The notes: a model not told the origin generated them from the letters alone. 64,000 bases of DNA from Methanococcoides sp. AM1 (GCF_900774055.1 NZ_CAAGSW010000003.1:310001-374000); one strand, 5' to 3'; counted from the stretch's first letter, positions 8,855-16,784 are shown. Made by a program: numbers and translations.

Positions 8855-9202
8855 ATTTCTATTGGATAGTCCTATTTTTTTGAAAATATTTTGAAGATAT
8901 TCATATTGAATCATACAAAGATTCATGCAACTGGAAGAACTAAAAATTCGACTCATATTGTGGAGTGGAGGTATGTGATTCTGTAAGCGAGAAAGAGTTT
9001 GTACGTTGTATTTTTTATGAGCTGAGCATCTATATGCATGATGGTGCAAAGAGCATTATTATCTTATTCATCGTTTGATAAATTAATTTATAAAAGTTAA
9101 TCTGCTAAAAGCAAGAACTTTCTTCTGATGGTAAACATGAATAATGAATTCAGATCAATAGTATTTTGTGAGAGGCTTAAATTGATTCTATGCCCCCCAT
9201 AA
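8855..9202. other. Intergenic region behind the tRNA
   Basis: A likely terminator for the tRNA (TAGTCCTATTTTTTT) opens the region. Around 8960-9080 a plus-strand frame is open for about 38 codons, possibly from a GTG, with no recognisable motif. Otherwise AT-rich with nothing convincing. No duplicated tRNA 3' end that would mark an integrated element was found. Confidence 0.5.
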
Positions 9203-9979
9203 TCAAGAATTACTCTTTTTTGAACGACCATCTTTTACATATATGTGTTTGTTCTCGCCTCTTTTCTCCTCTTTAAAGAGGTCAATTGCTTCAATCAGAT
9301 CACTTAATTTCTTGTATCCGTAATTCCTTGAATCAAAATCTGATTCTCGATTCATCACATTTTGTCCAACATTTCCCAAAGATGCCCAACCATTGTCATC
9401 AGCAGAGTCTTCAACTGCACTTCTCAATAGAGTCACAAGTTTTGTATCCATTTTTAACTCATTTGTAGTTATCTTTTTGTGGGGAGTCGAAATTGTAACA
9501 CTTGCTTCCTTTTCTTCTACTTCTGTCTCTTCTTCTTTCCTGAGATTTTCTACGTAGATGAATTTATTGCAAGCAGCTCTGAAAGCTTCAGGTGTTTTTT
9601 TTTCACCAAAACCATATACGAATGCCCCCGATTCGCGTATTCTTTGACATAGTTTGGTATAGTCGCTATCACTTGAAACGATACAAAACCCATCAAGATC
9701 CTTTGTGTAAAGTAAATCCATTGCATCTATTATCAATGCACTATCGGTTGCATTTTTTTTAGCTGTATAACTGAATTGCTGTATTGGTTGAATAGAATAT
9801 ACGTGCAAGATATCTTTCCAATTTGAAAGTTGAGGGCCTGTCCAATCCCCATAAAGCCGCTTCACGTTTGCGATTCCATATTTTGCAATTTCGTCAAATA
9901 ATCCTTTTATAAGTGATGACTGAGCATTATCAGCGTCGATTAATACAGCTAATTTATCATACGACTCGTTCTCTTCCAT
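9203..9979 (-). CDS. NYN (LabA/DUF88) nuclease-like protein with OST-HTH/LOTUS-type C-terminal domain
   Basis: The start at 9979 (MEENESYDK) follows GGAGG by 7 nt; the longer frame to 10069 adds a low-complexity tail and is rejected. Product is 258 aa. Residues about 10-145 form a PIN-like NYN domain: AVLIDADNAQ (first acidic residues), KKNATDSALIIDAMDLL and FCIVSSDSDYTKL, the conserved acidic set for metal-dependent RNA cleavage. After an acidic linker, residues about 180-250 resemble an OST-HTH/LOTUS RNA-binding module (LVTLLRSAVED, GWASLGNVG, YGYKKLSDLIEA). Likely cytoplasmic RNA metabolism or defence-related RNA cleavage; the target is unknown. Single-gene unit. Confidence 0.82.
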   Translation of the reverse strand: MEENESYDKLAVLIDADNAQSSLIKGLFDEIAKYGIANVKRLYGDWTGPQLSNWKDILHVYSIQPIQQFSYTAKKNATDSALIIDAMDLLYTKDLDGFCIVSSDSDYTKLCQRIRESGAFVYGFGEKKTPEAFRAACNKFIYVENLRKEEETEVEEKEASVTISTPHKKITTNELKMDTKLVTLLRSAVEDSADDNGWASLGNVGQNVMNRESDFDSRNYGYKKLSDLIEAIDLFKEEKRGENKHIYVKDGRSKKSNS

Positions 9980-10163
9980 AGACTTCCTCCACTTAACTCC
10001 ATATAGATGTAGTTTTAAACATTTATTTAAAGTGCTGACTTTCTTATAATCGTTCTTATTTAAAAACATTAACCTTATATTTAAGAATTAACTAAAAATA
10101 TTCTGAGATAATATTCATAATATACTTATCTCTAATCTAAACTAAACCAGAGGTGAAAACTAA

Positions 10164-10286
10164 ATGGCAGAAAAATCAATGGACCAGAAAGCAGCTTCAA
10201 GAATACAGTCTAATGCGGATAAAACAGGCAACAATCAGAATTTTAAATCCCGTGCTCAGTCTGCAGCAGACAAGAATAAAAAGTGA
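10164..10286 (+). CDS. Small seed-maturation-protein-like (SMP-type) protein, 40 aa
   Basis: A short gene with a strong ribosome site (AGAGGTG, 8 nt before ATG) encodes a 40-aa hydrophilic protein. Its sequence (KAASRIQSNADK, then FKSRAQSAADKN) closely resembles the short bacterial and archaeal relatives of the plant seed maturation (SMP) domain, with AASRIQS and RAQSAA as the two conserved blocks. Plant SMPs are late-embryogenesis proteins linked to desiccation; the prokaryotic role is unknown. A terminator-like hairpin follows directly. The overlapping longer frame at 10153-10356 is a shadow. Confidence 0.75.
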   Translation: MAEKSMDQKAASRIQSNADKTGNNQNFKSRAQSAADKNKK

Positions 10287-10314
10287 GTGGGGGCTTTATG
10301 CCCTCTTTCTTTTT
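10286..10314 (+). terminator. Intrinsic terminator after the SMP-like gene
   Basis: GGGGGC-TTTAT-GCCCTC forms a 6-bp GC-rich stem (one G-T pair) followed by TTTCTTTTTATT. It starts just after the stop codon. Confidence 0.65.
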
Positions 10315-10501
10315 ATTCAATTAAAACTTGATTCATTTCGTAGAGTACATCTATAGGTAAGAGTTTGTCATCGGATTCAAAAAAGTCTTCTCTCGGAAAT
10401 ATTTCCCTACATACAATGAAGTTCGTATTTGTTGCTGAGAAGCGACGATATAAAAAGAAATGCTGGATTACTTTATCTCTAATAATCCATTTGCGTATAG
10501 C
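10313..10501 (-). pseudogene. Possible gene remnant, 62 codons without a start
   Basis: On the minus strand an uninterrupted 62-codon frame ends in TAA at 10313-10315. It reads like ordinary protein (IFPREDFFESDD, LLPIDVLYEMNQVLIE) and is bounded upstream by a TGA just after the stop of the NrdD-tail-like gene. There is no ATG or GTG before its last part, so it is either the 3' end of a lost gene or chance. No family recognised. Confidence 0.25.
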
Positions 10502-10506
10502 TCACA

Positions 10507-10863
10507 TCATTTTAGATCAGATCGCACACGGTCTTTAAGTTCCTGTCTTTTTGCAGCGTTCCATCCGCTAACATTGGATATATATCCAGTTACTCTTGAG
10601 AGTTGGTGGACGCTGTGATTCATACAATCCGGGCACATTGGTTGGTCACATACGGGGCACGGTGCAATGTTTGCAACGGTGTCATGAGCACATTTTTTCC
10701 CATTAAGTGCTACCCATACGTGAACCGGGCAGGGATTATTTTCATCTGTTTTCATAGGTTGTCCGTCATTGAACTCATTGCACCATTCTTTGCACCTATC
10801 AACAAATTTATTCTTTGGGAGTGCAAACAGTTCTTCTATTGACATTGTTTGTGAATTTGACAT
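10507..10863 (-). CDS. Small zinc-binding protein resembling the C-terminal tail of anaerobic ribonucleotide reductase (NrdD)
   Basis: A 118-aa protein with many cysteines and histidines: CKEWC near residues 24-28, CPVHVW near 45, KKCAHD near 57, and PCPVCDQPMCPDC near 68-80. The last third (SRVTGYISNVSGWNAAKRQELKDR) strongly resembles the zinc-site-to-glycyl-radical tail of class III NrdD ('SRVTGY...W.xxKxxExxxR'), yet the catalytic barrel is absent and there is no glycyl-radical RVxGY-type full motif at a C-terminal glycine position that could be proven. It may be a free-standing zinc protein that repairs or regulates NrdD, or an unrelated use of the module. The start has AGGAGAAAT upstream. 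Confidence 0.65.
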   Translation of the reverse strand: MSNSQTMSIEELFALPKNKFVDRCKEWCNEFNDGQPMKTDENNPCPVHVWVALNGKKCAHDTVANIAPCPVCDQPMCPDCMNHSVHQLSRVTGYISNVSGWNAAKRQELKDRVRSDLK

Positions 10864-11473
10864 GTTCTATTTCTCCTGTATTATATTGTACTCTTTAAAT
10901 TTGGTTTATTGATTAATAATCGTTTTTGACCCCATGATTGGATACTAATTATCCAAAAGTGGTAACAGAGTTGATAACATATAATGGACAGTATAATCAA
11001 GCTCTCAATCCATCATTCTTGAATTTGCATGAGAACGAGCAATTGTTGAAGATCATGTGTGGATATGAGTAGGTCAAATACAGGCAATTTGATTGCTATC
11101 GCCAGGCGAGCACTTTAAGCGCCCTGAAGGCAAACGTTCACAATTCACGGCAACCTCCTGCTCGATTTATAATCCCAACCAACTAAACTAAACTAAACTA
11201 AACTAAACTCTCAGTAAATCTTGGTACTCGAACAGTTTCCCGGTTGAGATTTGGAAGCCCACTTATTTCTTGTTTGTTGTGTAATTTGAATATTCTGTAT
11301 CGTACATATTATTTCATGATCTCTCTTGATGTTTAACAAACTAAAAATATCTCTTCTAAACACAAAACATATATATCATATTTCGGTTGTGTATTCAAAA
11401 TAGAATAAAATAACAATAAAAGGCAAAACTTCGAAATAAAAGCTTTCGATCATTATGTAGGAGTAGTAAAACG
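10864..11473. other. 610-bp intergenic region
   Basis: AT-rich at both ends with a more GC-balanced middle (about 11050-11160) that is open in two plus-strand frames (one ending GNLIAIARRAL-stop), as if it held a scrap of an old gene; no family could be named. It also holds a pentanucleotide tandem repeat (separate entry). A TATA-like AACATATATATC near 11366 may serve the membrane-anchored gene at 11474. Confidence 0.45.
11181..11209. repeat. AACTA pentanucleotide tandem repeat
   Basis: Five perfect AACTA units plus a partial sixth in a row, preceded by a degenerate copy (AACC). It is intergenic, about 265 bp upstream of the gene at 11474. Such tracts can change length by replication slippage. 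Confidence 0.9.
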
Positions 11474-12028
11474 GTGGCATCAGTCCTAAAAATATTATTT
11501 GCTCTGATAATTGTAATTATTTTACTTACAACGGTAACACTAATTGATAATAATTATTCATCAGAGTCCATGGGGAAAAGTACTGGTTCCACAAAAGCAG
11601 AATTTTCAACAATAGAAGATGCTTTAATGTTGGAATTGTCTGAACCATCACTGGATTCAGGAGTTAGTGTAGTTGGGGTAAGTTACTACGAAGACATTAA
11701 TGCAATAGTGATCGGACTCGAAAGAAGGACCTATTCTGACAACGAGCATTTGCGCAATTCAATGATCCAGTCTATTTTTGAGATCATGCCTATTGTCCTT
11801 GATCATTCAGAAGAACTGGGTGATAAAAATATTGTTTTTACCGGTAGCTCGATGTCACTAACTGCAAGAGGCACCCGCAGAATGATGAAGATCTTCCACA
11901 CCGAGGTCAATTTTGACCTGGCTACACAGATCGATTGGGATAATTTTACTGATAATGAAGATAGAGAGCAATTGTTACTAAACGAATTTGAATACGTGTG
12001 GTGGCATACTAAAGTTAAAAGCAGTTGA
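11474..12028 (+). CDS. Membrane-anchored protein of unknown function
   Basis: A 184-aa protein starting with GTG (AGGAG about 10 nt upstream). Residues about 5-24 are one hydrophobic helix (ILFALIIVIILLTTVTLI), an uncleaved anchor or signal. The remaining ~155 residues are soluble and acidic, probably outside the cell, with no cysteines, repeats or recognisable catalytic motif. It is convergent with arsM (31 bp between stops). No family recognised. Confidence 0.65.
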   Translation: MASVLKILFALIIVIILLTTVTLIDNNYSSESMGKSTGSTKAEFSTIEDALMLELSEPSLDSGVSVVGVSYYEDINAIVIGLERRTYSDNEHLRNSMIQSIFEIMPIVLDHSEELGDKNIVFTGSSMSLTARGTRRMMKIFHTEVNFDLATQIDWDNFTDNEDREQLLLNEFEYVWWHTKVKSS

Positions 12029-12059
12029 TTATTTTATTTATGCTATCATTTTATGTTTC

Positions 12060-12899
12060 TTAAGATGGCTTAATTCCACCAACTTCAATGCTAACTACAG
12101 ATCCTGTCATCTTTTCTGCTTCTTCCATGGAAAGATCCATGTCCTTCAGGATCGCAGTCATTTCATCAGGTGAGATCATTGCAACGATCAGGTCGAATGG
12201 ATAAGTTGTCTCTTCTATTATCTCAATATCTACGAACCCGGATTTTCTGATAACATCCAGATACTCTTTCTTTAAGATCGCACCTGAAATACAGCTGATA
12301 TACGCCTCTGCGGATTCTTTTATCCTGTCCGGGATGGGGCTTAAAAGGGCAATGTCAGATATGATGAAACGTCCACCTCCTTTAAGGACCCTGAATATCT
12401 CCCTGAATACTTTATCTTTGGAAGGGGAGAGGTTGATCACACAGTTCGAGATCACAACATCAATGGAATTATCAGTAACAGGAAGGTCCTCAATATCTCC
12501 CAGCCTGAATTCTACATTTGTATATCCTCCTTTTGAAGATTTTTCAGTGGCTTTTTCGATCATATCCGGTGTCATATCTACGCCGATGACCTTTCCTTCC
12601 TTTCCTACCCTGGCTGCTGCAAGGAAACAATCAAAGCCTGCACCTGAACCCAGATCAAGGACAGTTTCACCAGATTTCAGAGATGCCAGTGCAGTGGGAT
12701 TCCCACAACCAAGACCAAGATTTGCTCCTTCCGGGATCTCATCAAGTTCTTTGTCTGAATAGCCGACCTCCCGGCTTATGTCTTCCGCAATGCCACTAAC
12801 ATTACAGCATGAGCTTGACGTTGAACAGCAGGGCAAGCCAGTTCTTGCTATTTCGGTATAACTTTCCTTTACCATTTTCTTTATTTCTTTTGGATCCAT
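12060..12899 (-). CDS. arsM: Arsenite S-adenosylmethionine methyltransferase
   Basis: A ~280-aa ArsM-type class I methyltransferase. It shows PCCSTSSSCC near the N-terminus, the SAM motif VLDLGSGAGFDCFLAA, GVDMTPDMI (motif II) and the family's As(III)-binding cysteine contexts GLGCGNP, SNCVINLS and AYISCISGA. It transfers methyl groups from SAM to arsenite, giving methylated arsenicals. Two adjacent ATGs occur; the second (12899) is better spaced from GAGGG. A tetraether-synthase-family radical SAM gene lies 52 bp upstream on the same strand, so the two are probably co-transcribed. No ArsR-type regulator or ars pump is present in the window. Confidence 0.92.
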   Translation of the reverse strand: MDPKEIKKMVKESYTEIARTGLPCCSTSSSCCNVSGIAEDISREVGYSDKELDEIPEGANLGLGCGNPTALASLKSGETVLDLGSGAGFDCFLAAARVGKEGKVIGVDMTPDMIEKATEKSSKGGYTNVEFRLGDIEDLPVTDNSIDVVISNCVINLSPSKDKVFREIFRVLKGGGRFIISDIALLSPIPDRIKESAEAYISCISGAILKKEYLDVIRKSGFVDIEIIEETTYPFDLIVAMISPDEMTAILKDMDLSMEEAEKMTGSVVSIEVGGIKPS

Positions 12900-12953
12900 C
12901 ATAACCCTCGATTATCGAATACATCTGTATGATCATCATTCCTGTTGACTTCA

Positions 12954-14429
12954 TTATTGGCATGTGTTCCTGAATTTTGCGCTTAATTTTTCTCTGTAGA
13001 GTATGTTGTACACGCAGAATGGTATCATTTGGCCGTTAGGAAGGATCTCTGTTATACAGCATTTCTTCGCTCTATCCAGATCAAAATTGAATTCGTCCAT
13101 AAAAGCATGGACAGAGATGAGAGTTATGTTGTCTATTATTTTACCAGTATCTGAAACCATGCCCGGGAACAATGTGCAATTACATTTCTGTGTTCCATCG
13201 CCACAACACTTGTTAGTTTTGGACATAAGCACATTCAGAGCATTGATCGATCTTTCTATCTTAGATGTAACTTTAAGGTCTGCAACAGTGCGATCAACAA
13301 GGAAGTCACGGCAGGCACTGGAGTTCAGGAATTTAGTTAGTGATATCTTTTTTCCCATGTGATCGTAAACATAGGCACAAACTGAACAGGTTGGGTGAGG
13401 GCAAGGGATGCTAATAAAATTATTTTTGTTTAGCACTCCTTCTGTCTGATCCTCGATCTCGTCTAATATTTCAGGAATGGTTAGTCTCGTTTCGGTCTTT
13501 TTCTCCAGTTCATATCTTCCGGTTATTGTTGCTGGCTGGAAATTGACCATTTTTATATTTGTTTTTCCAAGGGCAAGATCTATGATATTACCAATTTCCT
13601 GATCATTTACTCCCTTAACAATAGTGGCTACCAGAGCAACTGTCAAACCAAGTTTTTCACAGTTATCAAGCGCTTTCATTTTGATATCGAGCAGAGGTCT
13701 TCCTCTGAGAGTTGTATAGGTCCTGTCATCCAATCCGTCGAATTGAAGGTATATGATTGGTTTACCAATTCCGGATCTATCATTTTGAACAGTAGATGCT
13801 ATCTTTTCTGCAAAATCCATATCAGCAAGTTTTAACCCGTTGGTGTTCAAAACCGGATAAATGATATTCTTTTTACCCACATATTCAAGGATCCTAATGA
13901 TATCCGGATGCAATGTTGGTTCTCCTCCACTTATCTGGAGGACTTCAGGTTCCTTCTCACACTCGACATAAAGGTCTATCATTTCCTTTACCTTTTCAAA
14001 AGGCAGTGTAAAACTTCCTTTTGAAGCTGCAAAACAAACCGGGCAATTCAGATTGCAAGTGTCGTTTATTTCGACGATCCCAACGCATGTGTGCTGCTGA
14101 TGATCAGTACATAATCCGCAATCAAGGGGACAACCCTTAGAAACAGGGTTTTGGTATTGCAGGGGTTTTGAACCGGGCCTGTCGCTCTTTAAAGCAGCAA
14201 GATAGTCATTGGCATCCGAATAGACAAGTGTTTCGAAAGACCCGTGCTCAGGACAATCTTTGCGTAAAAATACTTTGTTCTCACGCAGTATCATCTGGCA
14301 ATCGATGATCTTAAGGCAGTTCGGGCACACACTTTTTGAGGTTCTTGCAATAATTTCATCAAAGGCTAAGCCTTTTTGAGCCGATCTGTTCCTATTCTGA
14401 ATTGTTTCAGAATCTTTAGTAATTGTCAA
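12954..14429 (-). CDS. Radical SAM protein of the tetraether synthase (Tes)/MJ0619 family
   Basis: A 491-aa protein with the architecture of MJ0619-type enzymes. An N-terminal zinc/rubredoxin-like part (CPNC 35-38, DCPEHG at 58-63) is followed by an extra cysteine set (Cys100, 104, 107), the radical SAM motif CNLNCPVC (125-132), ISGGEPTLHPD, and a C-terminal cysteine-rich region (PCPHPTCSVCAYVY, NKCCGDGTQKCNC, then a late FCVYN). Relatives form biphytanyl tetraether lipids by C-C coupling of archaeol tails and were earlier assigned to pterin methylation. The start is TTG with AAGGGGG just upstream. Its pairing with arsM raises an arsenic-linked lipid or cofactor role, but an ordinary tetraether synthase is equally possible. 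Confidence 0.82.
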   Translation of the reverse strand: MTITKDSETIQNRNRSAQKGLAFDEIIARTSKSVCPNCLKIIDCQMILRENKVFLRKDCPEHGSFETLVYSDANDYLAALKSDRPGSKPLQYQNPVSKGCPLDCGLCTDHQQHTCVGIVEINDTCNLNCPVCFAASKGSFTLPFEKVKEMIDLYVECEKEPEVLQISGGEPTLHPDIIRILEYVGKKNIIYPVLNTNGLKLADMDFAEKIASTVQNDRSGIGKPIIYLQFDGLDDRTYTTLRGRPLLDIKMKALDNCEKLGLTVALVATIVKGVNDQEIGNIIDLALGKTNIKMVNFQPATITGRYELEKKTETRLTIPEILDEIEDQTEGVLNKNNFISIPCPHPTCSVCAYVYDHMGKKISLTKFLNSSACRDFLVDRTVADLKVTSKIERSINALNVLMSKTNKCCGDGTQKCNCTLFPGMVSDTGKIIDNITLISVHAFMDEFNFDLDRAKKCCITEILPNGQMIPFCVYNILYREKLSAKFRNTCQ

Positions 14430-14541
14430 TTCCCCCTTCTAATAGCAAATACAGCATCTGCCAAATATAGCATCATTCTATAGTTTTTCTGTTAAACTAT
14501 TTATAGGGCTATAATGGGGTAATCTAAATCGGGATTACTTA

Positions 14542-14643
14542 ATGAAAGTAAAGATCTTAATAAAATCCCAAAGACCAATTGTTAGAATAAGAATTTACGT
14601 CATTCATGATGGTGATATGACCGAAGCCTATAAAATTAAATGA
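14542..14643 (+). CDS. Tentative 33-aa small ORF
   Basis: An ATG-started frame of 33 codons in the gap between the radical SAM gene and a small membrane protein. It encodes a basic peptide (KILIKSQRPIVRIRIYV) ending HDGDMTEAYKIK. The ribosome site is weak (GGGA, 9 nt upstream). No family known; may be chance. Confidence 0.2.
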   Translation: MKVKILIKSQRPIVRIRIYVIHDGDMTEAYKIK

Positions 14644-14679
14644 ACAATAAAATAGTGATCAAGGAATGAATCTTTGATC

Positions 14680-14886
14680 TCACTCAGCTAATTTATACTT
14701 TTTAACTGTAGCATATCCTGCTAGTGCTATTAAAGGAGCTGCCATAAGATGTGTGTTACTTTCAAGAAATATGCTGATTCCTGATCTCATTGCAACAATT
14801 TGTAATTGAAGAAGTACTTCTGCTACTAAAGCAAGTGCAGCATATGCTGATATTATCATAATATATGAATAGTATTTCGATTCCAT
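14680..14886 (-). CDS. Small two-helix membrane protein
   Basis: A 68-aa protein with two hydrophobic helices (about 8-31 and 47-60) and a lysine-rich end. GGGGG lies about 10 nt before the ATG. No family recognised; small size and isolation make the role unknown. It faces the TRAM gene divergently across about 375 bp. Confidence 0.5.
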   Translation of the reverse strand: MESKYYSYIMIISAYAALALVAEVLLQLQIVAMRSGISIFLESNTHLMAAPLIALAGYATVKKYKLAE

Positions 14887-15261
14887 AAGTTCAGATCCCC
14901 CAATAATCCTTAATATTTAAAATTTCAAATATATTATATGTTGAGCATTCTATTCTATCCTTAGTTATTGTATAAATAAATTTCTAATCAATTATACTTT
15001 TTTTAATCTAGTTTTAAATAAGTGATCAAAACGAGTCAGATATGAATATGGTCGATCCGTTTTTCTCATCAGTTGATGGTAATATTATTATCCAAAAGCT
15101 TTATATCTAAATAAGGTATTTTTAGATTGCTTTTAGAGGATTAACGCTGCTTTGATGAATATATAGGTTTGGATGGTATTGCTTTAACTGTTTTGCTATT
15201 TCTCCTTATGTTTACTAGTCTGGTTATTATCTTTTTAAGCACTTGAAAGGAAGTGAAATAT
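14887..15261. promoter_or_regulatory. Promoter and long leader of the TRAM gene
   Basis: A TATA-like CTTTATATC lies at about 15099-15108 on the plus strand. Transcription would then begin near 15130, giving a leader of about 130 nt. Long 5' leaders are common for archaeal cold-responsive RNA-chaperone genes; whether this one folds in a temperature-dependent way cannot be seen. The rest of the gap is AT-rich without genes. Confidence 0.4.
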
Positions 15262-15465
15262 TTGTTCAATAACATGGAATCCACTGCACCAGTAGAAGCT
15301 GGCGAAACATACGACGTAACAATTGAAGATATCGCAAGAGAAGGCGATGGAATCGCTAGAGTAAGCGGTTTCGTAATTTTCGTCCCAGGCGCAAAGGTCG
15401 GCGACGAAGTAACAATCAAAGTTACCAAGGTCATGAGAAAGTTCGCATTTGGCGAGCTCGTATAA
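15262..15465 (+). CDS. TRAM-domain RNA-binding protein
   Basis: A 67-aa single-domain TRAM protein (MFNNMEST start). Residues about 13-67 show the whole TRAM signature: TYDVTIEDIAREGDGIARV, FVIFVPGAKVGDEVTIKV and a FAFGEL end. TTG at 15262 is chosen because GGAAGTG lies 7-8 nt upstream; GTG at 15253 is too close to that site and ATG at 15274 too far. Free-standing TRAM proteins are abundant in cold-living methanogens, bind structured RNA and act as cold-responsive RNA chaperones resembling bacterial Csp proteins. Monocistronic, with a long leader and its own terminator. Confidence 0.9.
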   Translation: MFNNMESTAPVEAGETYDVTIEDIAREGDGIARVSGFVIFVPGAKVGDEVTIKVTKVMRKFAFGELV

Positions 15466-15482
15466 TTACAGTTTAATAAGTT

Positions 15483-15528
15483 CAATGATGGAAGGTCGTA
15501 TTGTTCGATCTTTCATTGTCACTTTTTT
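15483..15528 (+). terminator. Terminator of the TRAM gene
   Basis: CAATGA(TG)GAAGGTCG pairs with CGATCTTTCATTG across a TATTGTT loop and is followed by TCACTTTTTT. It lies about 18 bp after the stop codon. Confidence 0.75.
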
Positions 15529-15792
15529 GGCATTTATTTTCGTTAATAGTAATCTTAATTAATGCTAATTCTTGTTTTGAATTGCAGTTTTAAATTAAGT
15601 TATCGATTGTAGCATTTACTTGGTTAATAGTGAAAACAGCTATTATGTTACTCGAATCTAATATCCATCATTATTCTTTATTCATTTAAAGTATAGGCAT
15701 AGCTACTGGCACAGCTACTAAATTTAACAAATCATGAGAATAGTTAATTGAATTAAACTAAATGATGAGAAATGATCATGTGATGATCATGA

Positions 15793-15830
15793 AAATAAAT
15801 AATGAATGGTAATACATTCATCATTTATTT
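15793..15830 (-). terminator. Terminator of the eIF1A gene, overlapping its stop codon
   Basis: Arms of 16 nt (15793-15808 and 15815-15830) pair with one mismatch around a 6-nt loop. On the minus strand the stem begins inside the last codons and stop of eIF1A and is followed by T-rich sequence. An additional palindrome ATGATCA-N5-TGATCAT lies next to it (about 15773-15791). Confidence 0.6.
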
Positions 15831-16145
15831 CAGGTAACCCTTGCGCTGAAGCCAGTTTACCTGTGGCATTGTGTACTTCCAGATCACATCAGCTTTTGAA
15901 TCCTGGAAAGACCATGGAGTCGCTATAACAATATCGCCTTCACGAACCCACATCCTTTTTTTCTTTGAACCAGGGATCCTCCCCATCCTTACAACGCCAT
16001 CCATGCATTGTAATGTAACTCTTTTTCCACCAAGCAATGTACCAACAGTTGCTAAGATCTCATTTTTATCTTTTCGTGGGGTACGAACTCTTGTAACTTC
16101 CGGAGTATCGGAAGGTTTGCCGCTAGCACCCTTATTTTTCCTCAT
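15825..16145 (-). CDS. eif1A: Translation initiation factor aIF-1A
   Basis: A 106-aa archaeal eIF1A with the expected basic N-terminal tail, an S1-like OB fold ([25 protein letters not shown], then [31 protein letters not shown]) and normal length. It binds the A-site region of the small ribosomal subunit and promotes start-codon selection by the initiator tRNA. Single gene, with a terminator folded over its stop codon. The ribosome site is weak, so a short leader or leaderless mRNA is possible. Confidence 0.95.
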   Translation of the reverse strand: MRKNKGASGKPSDTPEVTRVRTPRKDKNEILATVGTLLGGKRVTLQCMDGVVRMGRIPGSKKKRMWVREGDIVIATPWSFQDSKADVIWKYTMPQVNWLQRKGYLK

Positions 16146-16731
16146 ATTACTTCTATAATTGGCCAGGTTAATTCCTCTTTGTTAGTATGTAGATCATTAG
16201 AATGTGTTTATAACATTCTGTCCTATTCTATAACAAATAAGTGTGAAATGTGTGAATTGCTATAAAGCACTTGAACCACTTAATGGTATCTAATTCTATA
16301 AAGTTCCACTGAGATTATTTGTTGGAAGATTTCTCAAATATGATCAATATAATTTATCATTCAAAAAAGTGGAAATAATTTTTTTTAATAACAAACCATA
16401 AGCATATCTGTTTATGATATTAAACAAACTCAATACATATAAAGTCTGTTGAAGAAGTAGGAATAGTCTAAGCAATTTAACTTCTTTTCAACTTGAAATT
16501 AACGTTTCATGCATATACTTTCTAAAAAATCACCTGTTTTCTCTTTCGGAGCTAGCGGTAATTTTGTCGGAATTCAGTCTCATTCTCCGAAGATAAATTA
16601 TATATCCAATCAATCCCCATTTCACGCCGTTAACTCAAACACAAAAGCTTATCAGTAATGTCTATTAGACTAGCGACCTGAACATTTTTGTCGATAGAAC
16701 TAAGTAACAGATACTCATGTTCAGATTTGAA
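16146..16731. other. Intergenic region between eIF1A and sufC
   Basis: Mostly AT-rich. It contains a hairpin GTTGAAGAAGT/ACTTCTTTTCAAC (about 16447-16493). At 16530-16625 on the minus strand there is a possible 31-codon frame from GTG (WGLIGYIIYLRRMRL core) that looks like the last membrane helix of a lost protein. No convincing gene. Confidence 0.4.
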
Positions 16732-16784
16732 AAATGCTATAGATATTATAAAATGCTATAGATTACCAGTGATTGACAACTGGT
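16732..16784 (+). promoter_or_regulatory. Candidate operator of the sufCB operon
   Basis: Two perfect copies of AAATGCTATAGAT (16732-16744 and 16751-16763) are spaced 19 bp apart. They are followed directly by a perfect inverted repeat ACCAGT-N8-ACTGGT (16765-16784). The block lies 70-120 bp upstream of sufC, just before an AT-rich TATA-like GATTTTATTTG (16787-16797). Arrangement and distance suit a regulator binding next to the promoter; which one is unknown. Confidence 0.5.

Noticed and set aside
8779-10501. Integrated element using the tRNA-Gln gene as attachment site
   Set aside because: No integrase and no second copy of the tRNA 3' end was found downstream in the window.
15141-15485. 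114-aa minus-strand frame over the TRAM gene
   Set aside because: Antisense to a conserved TRAM protein with clear start and terminator; Ser/Thr-rich shadow.
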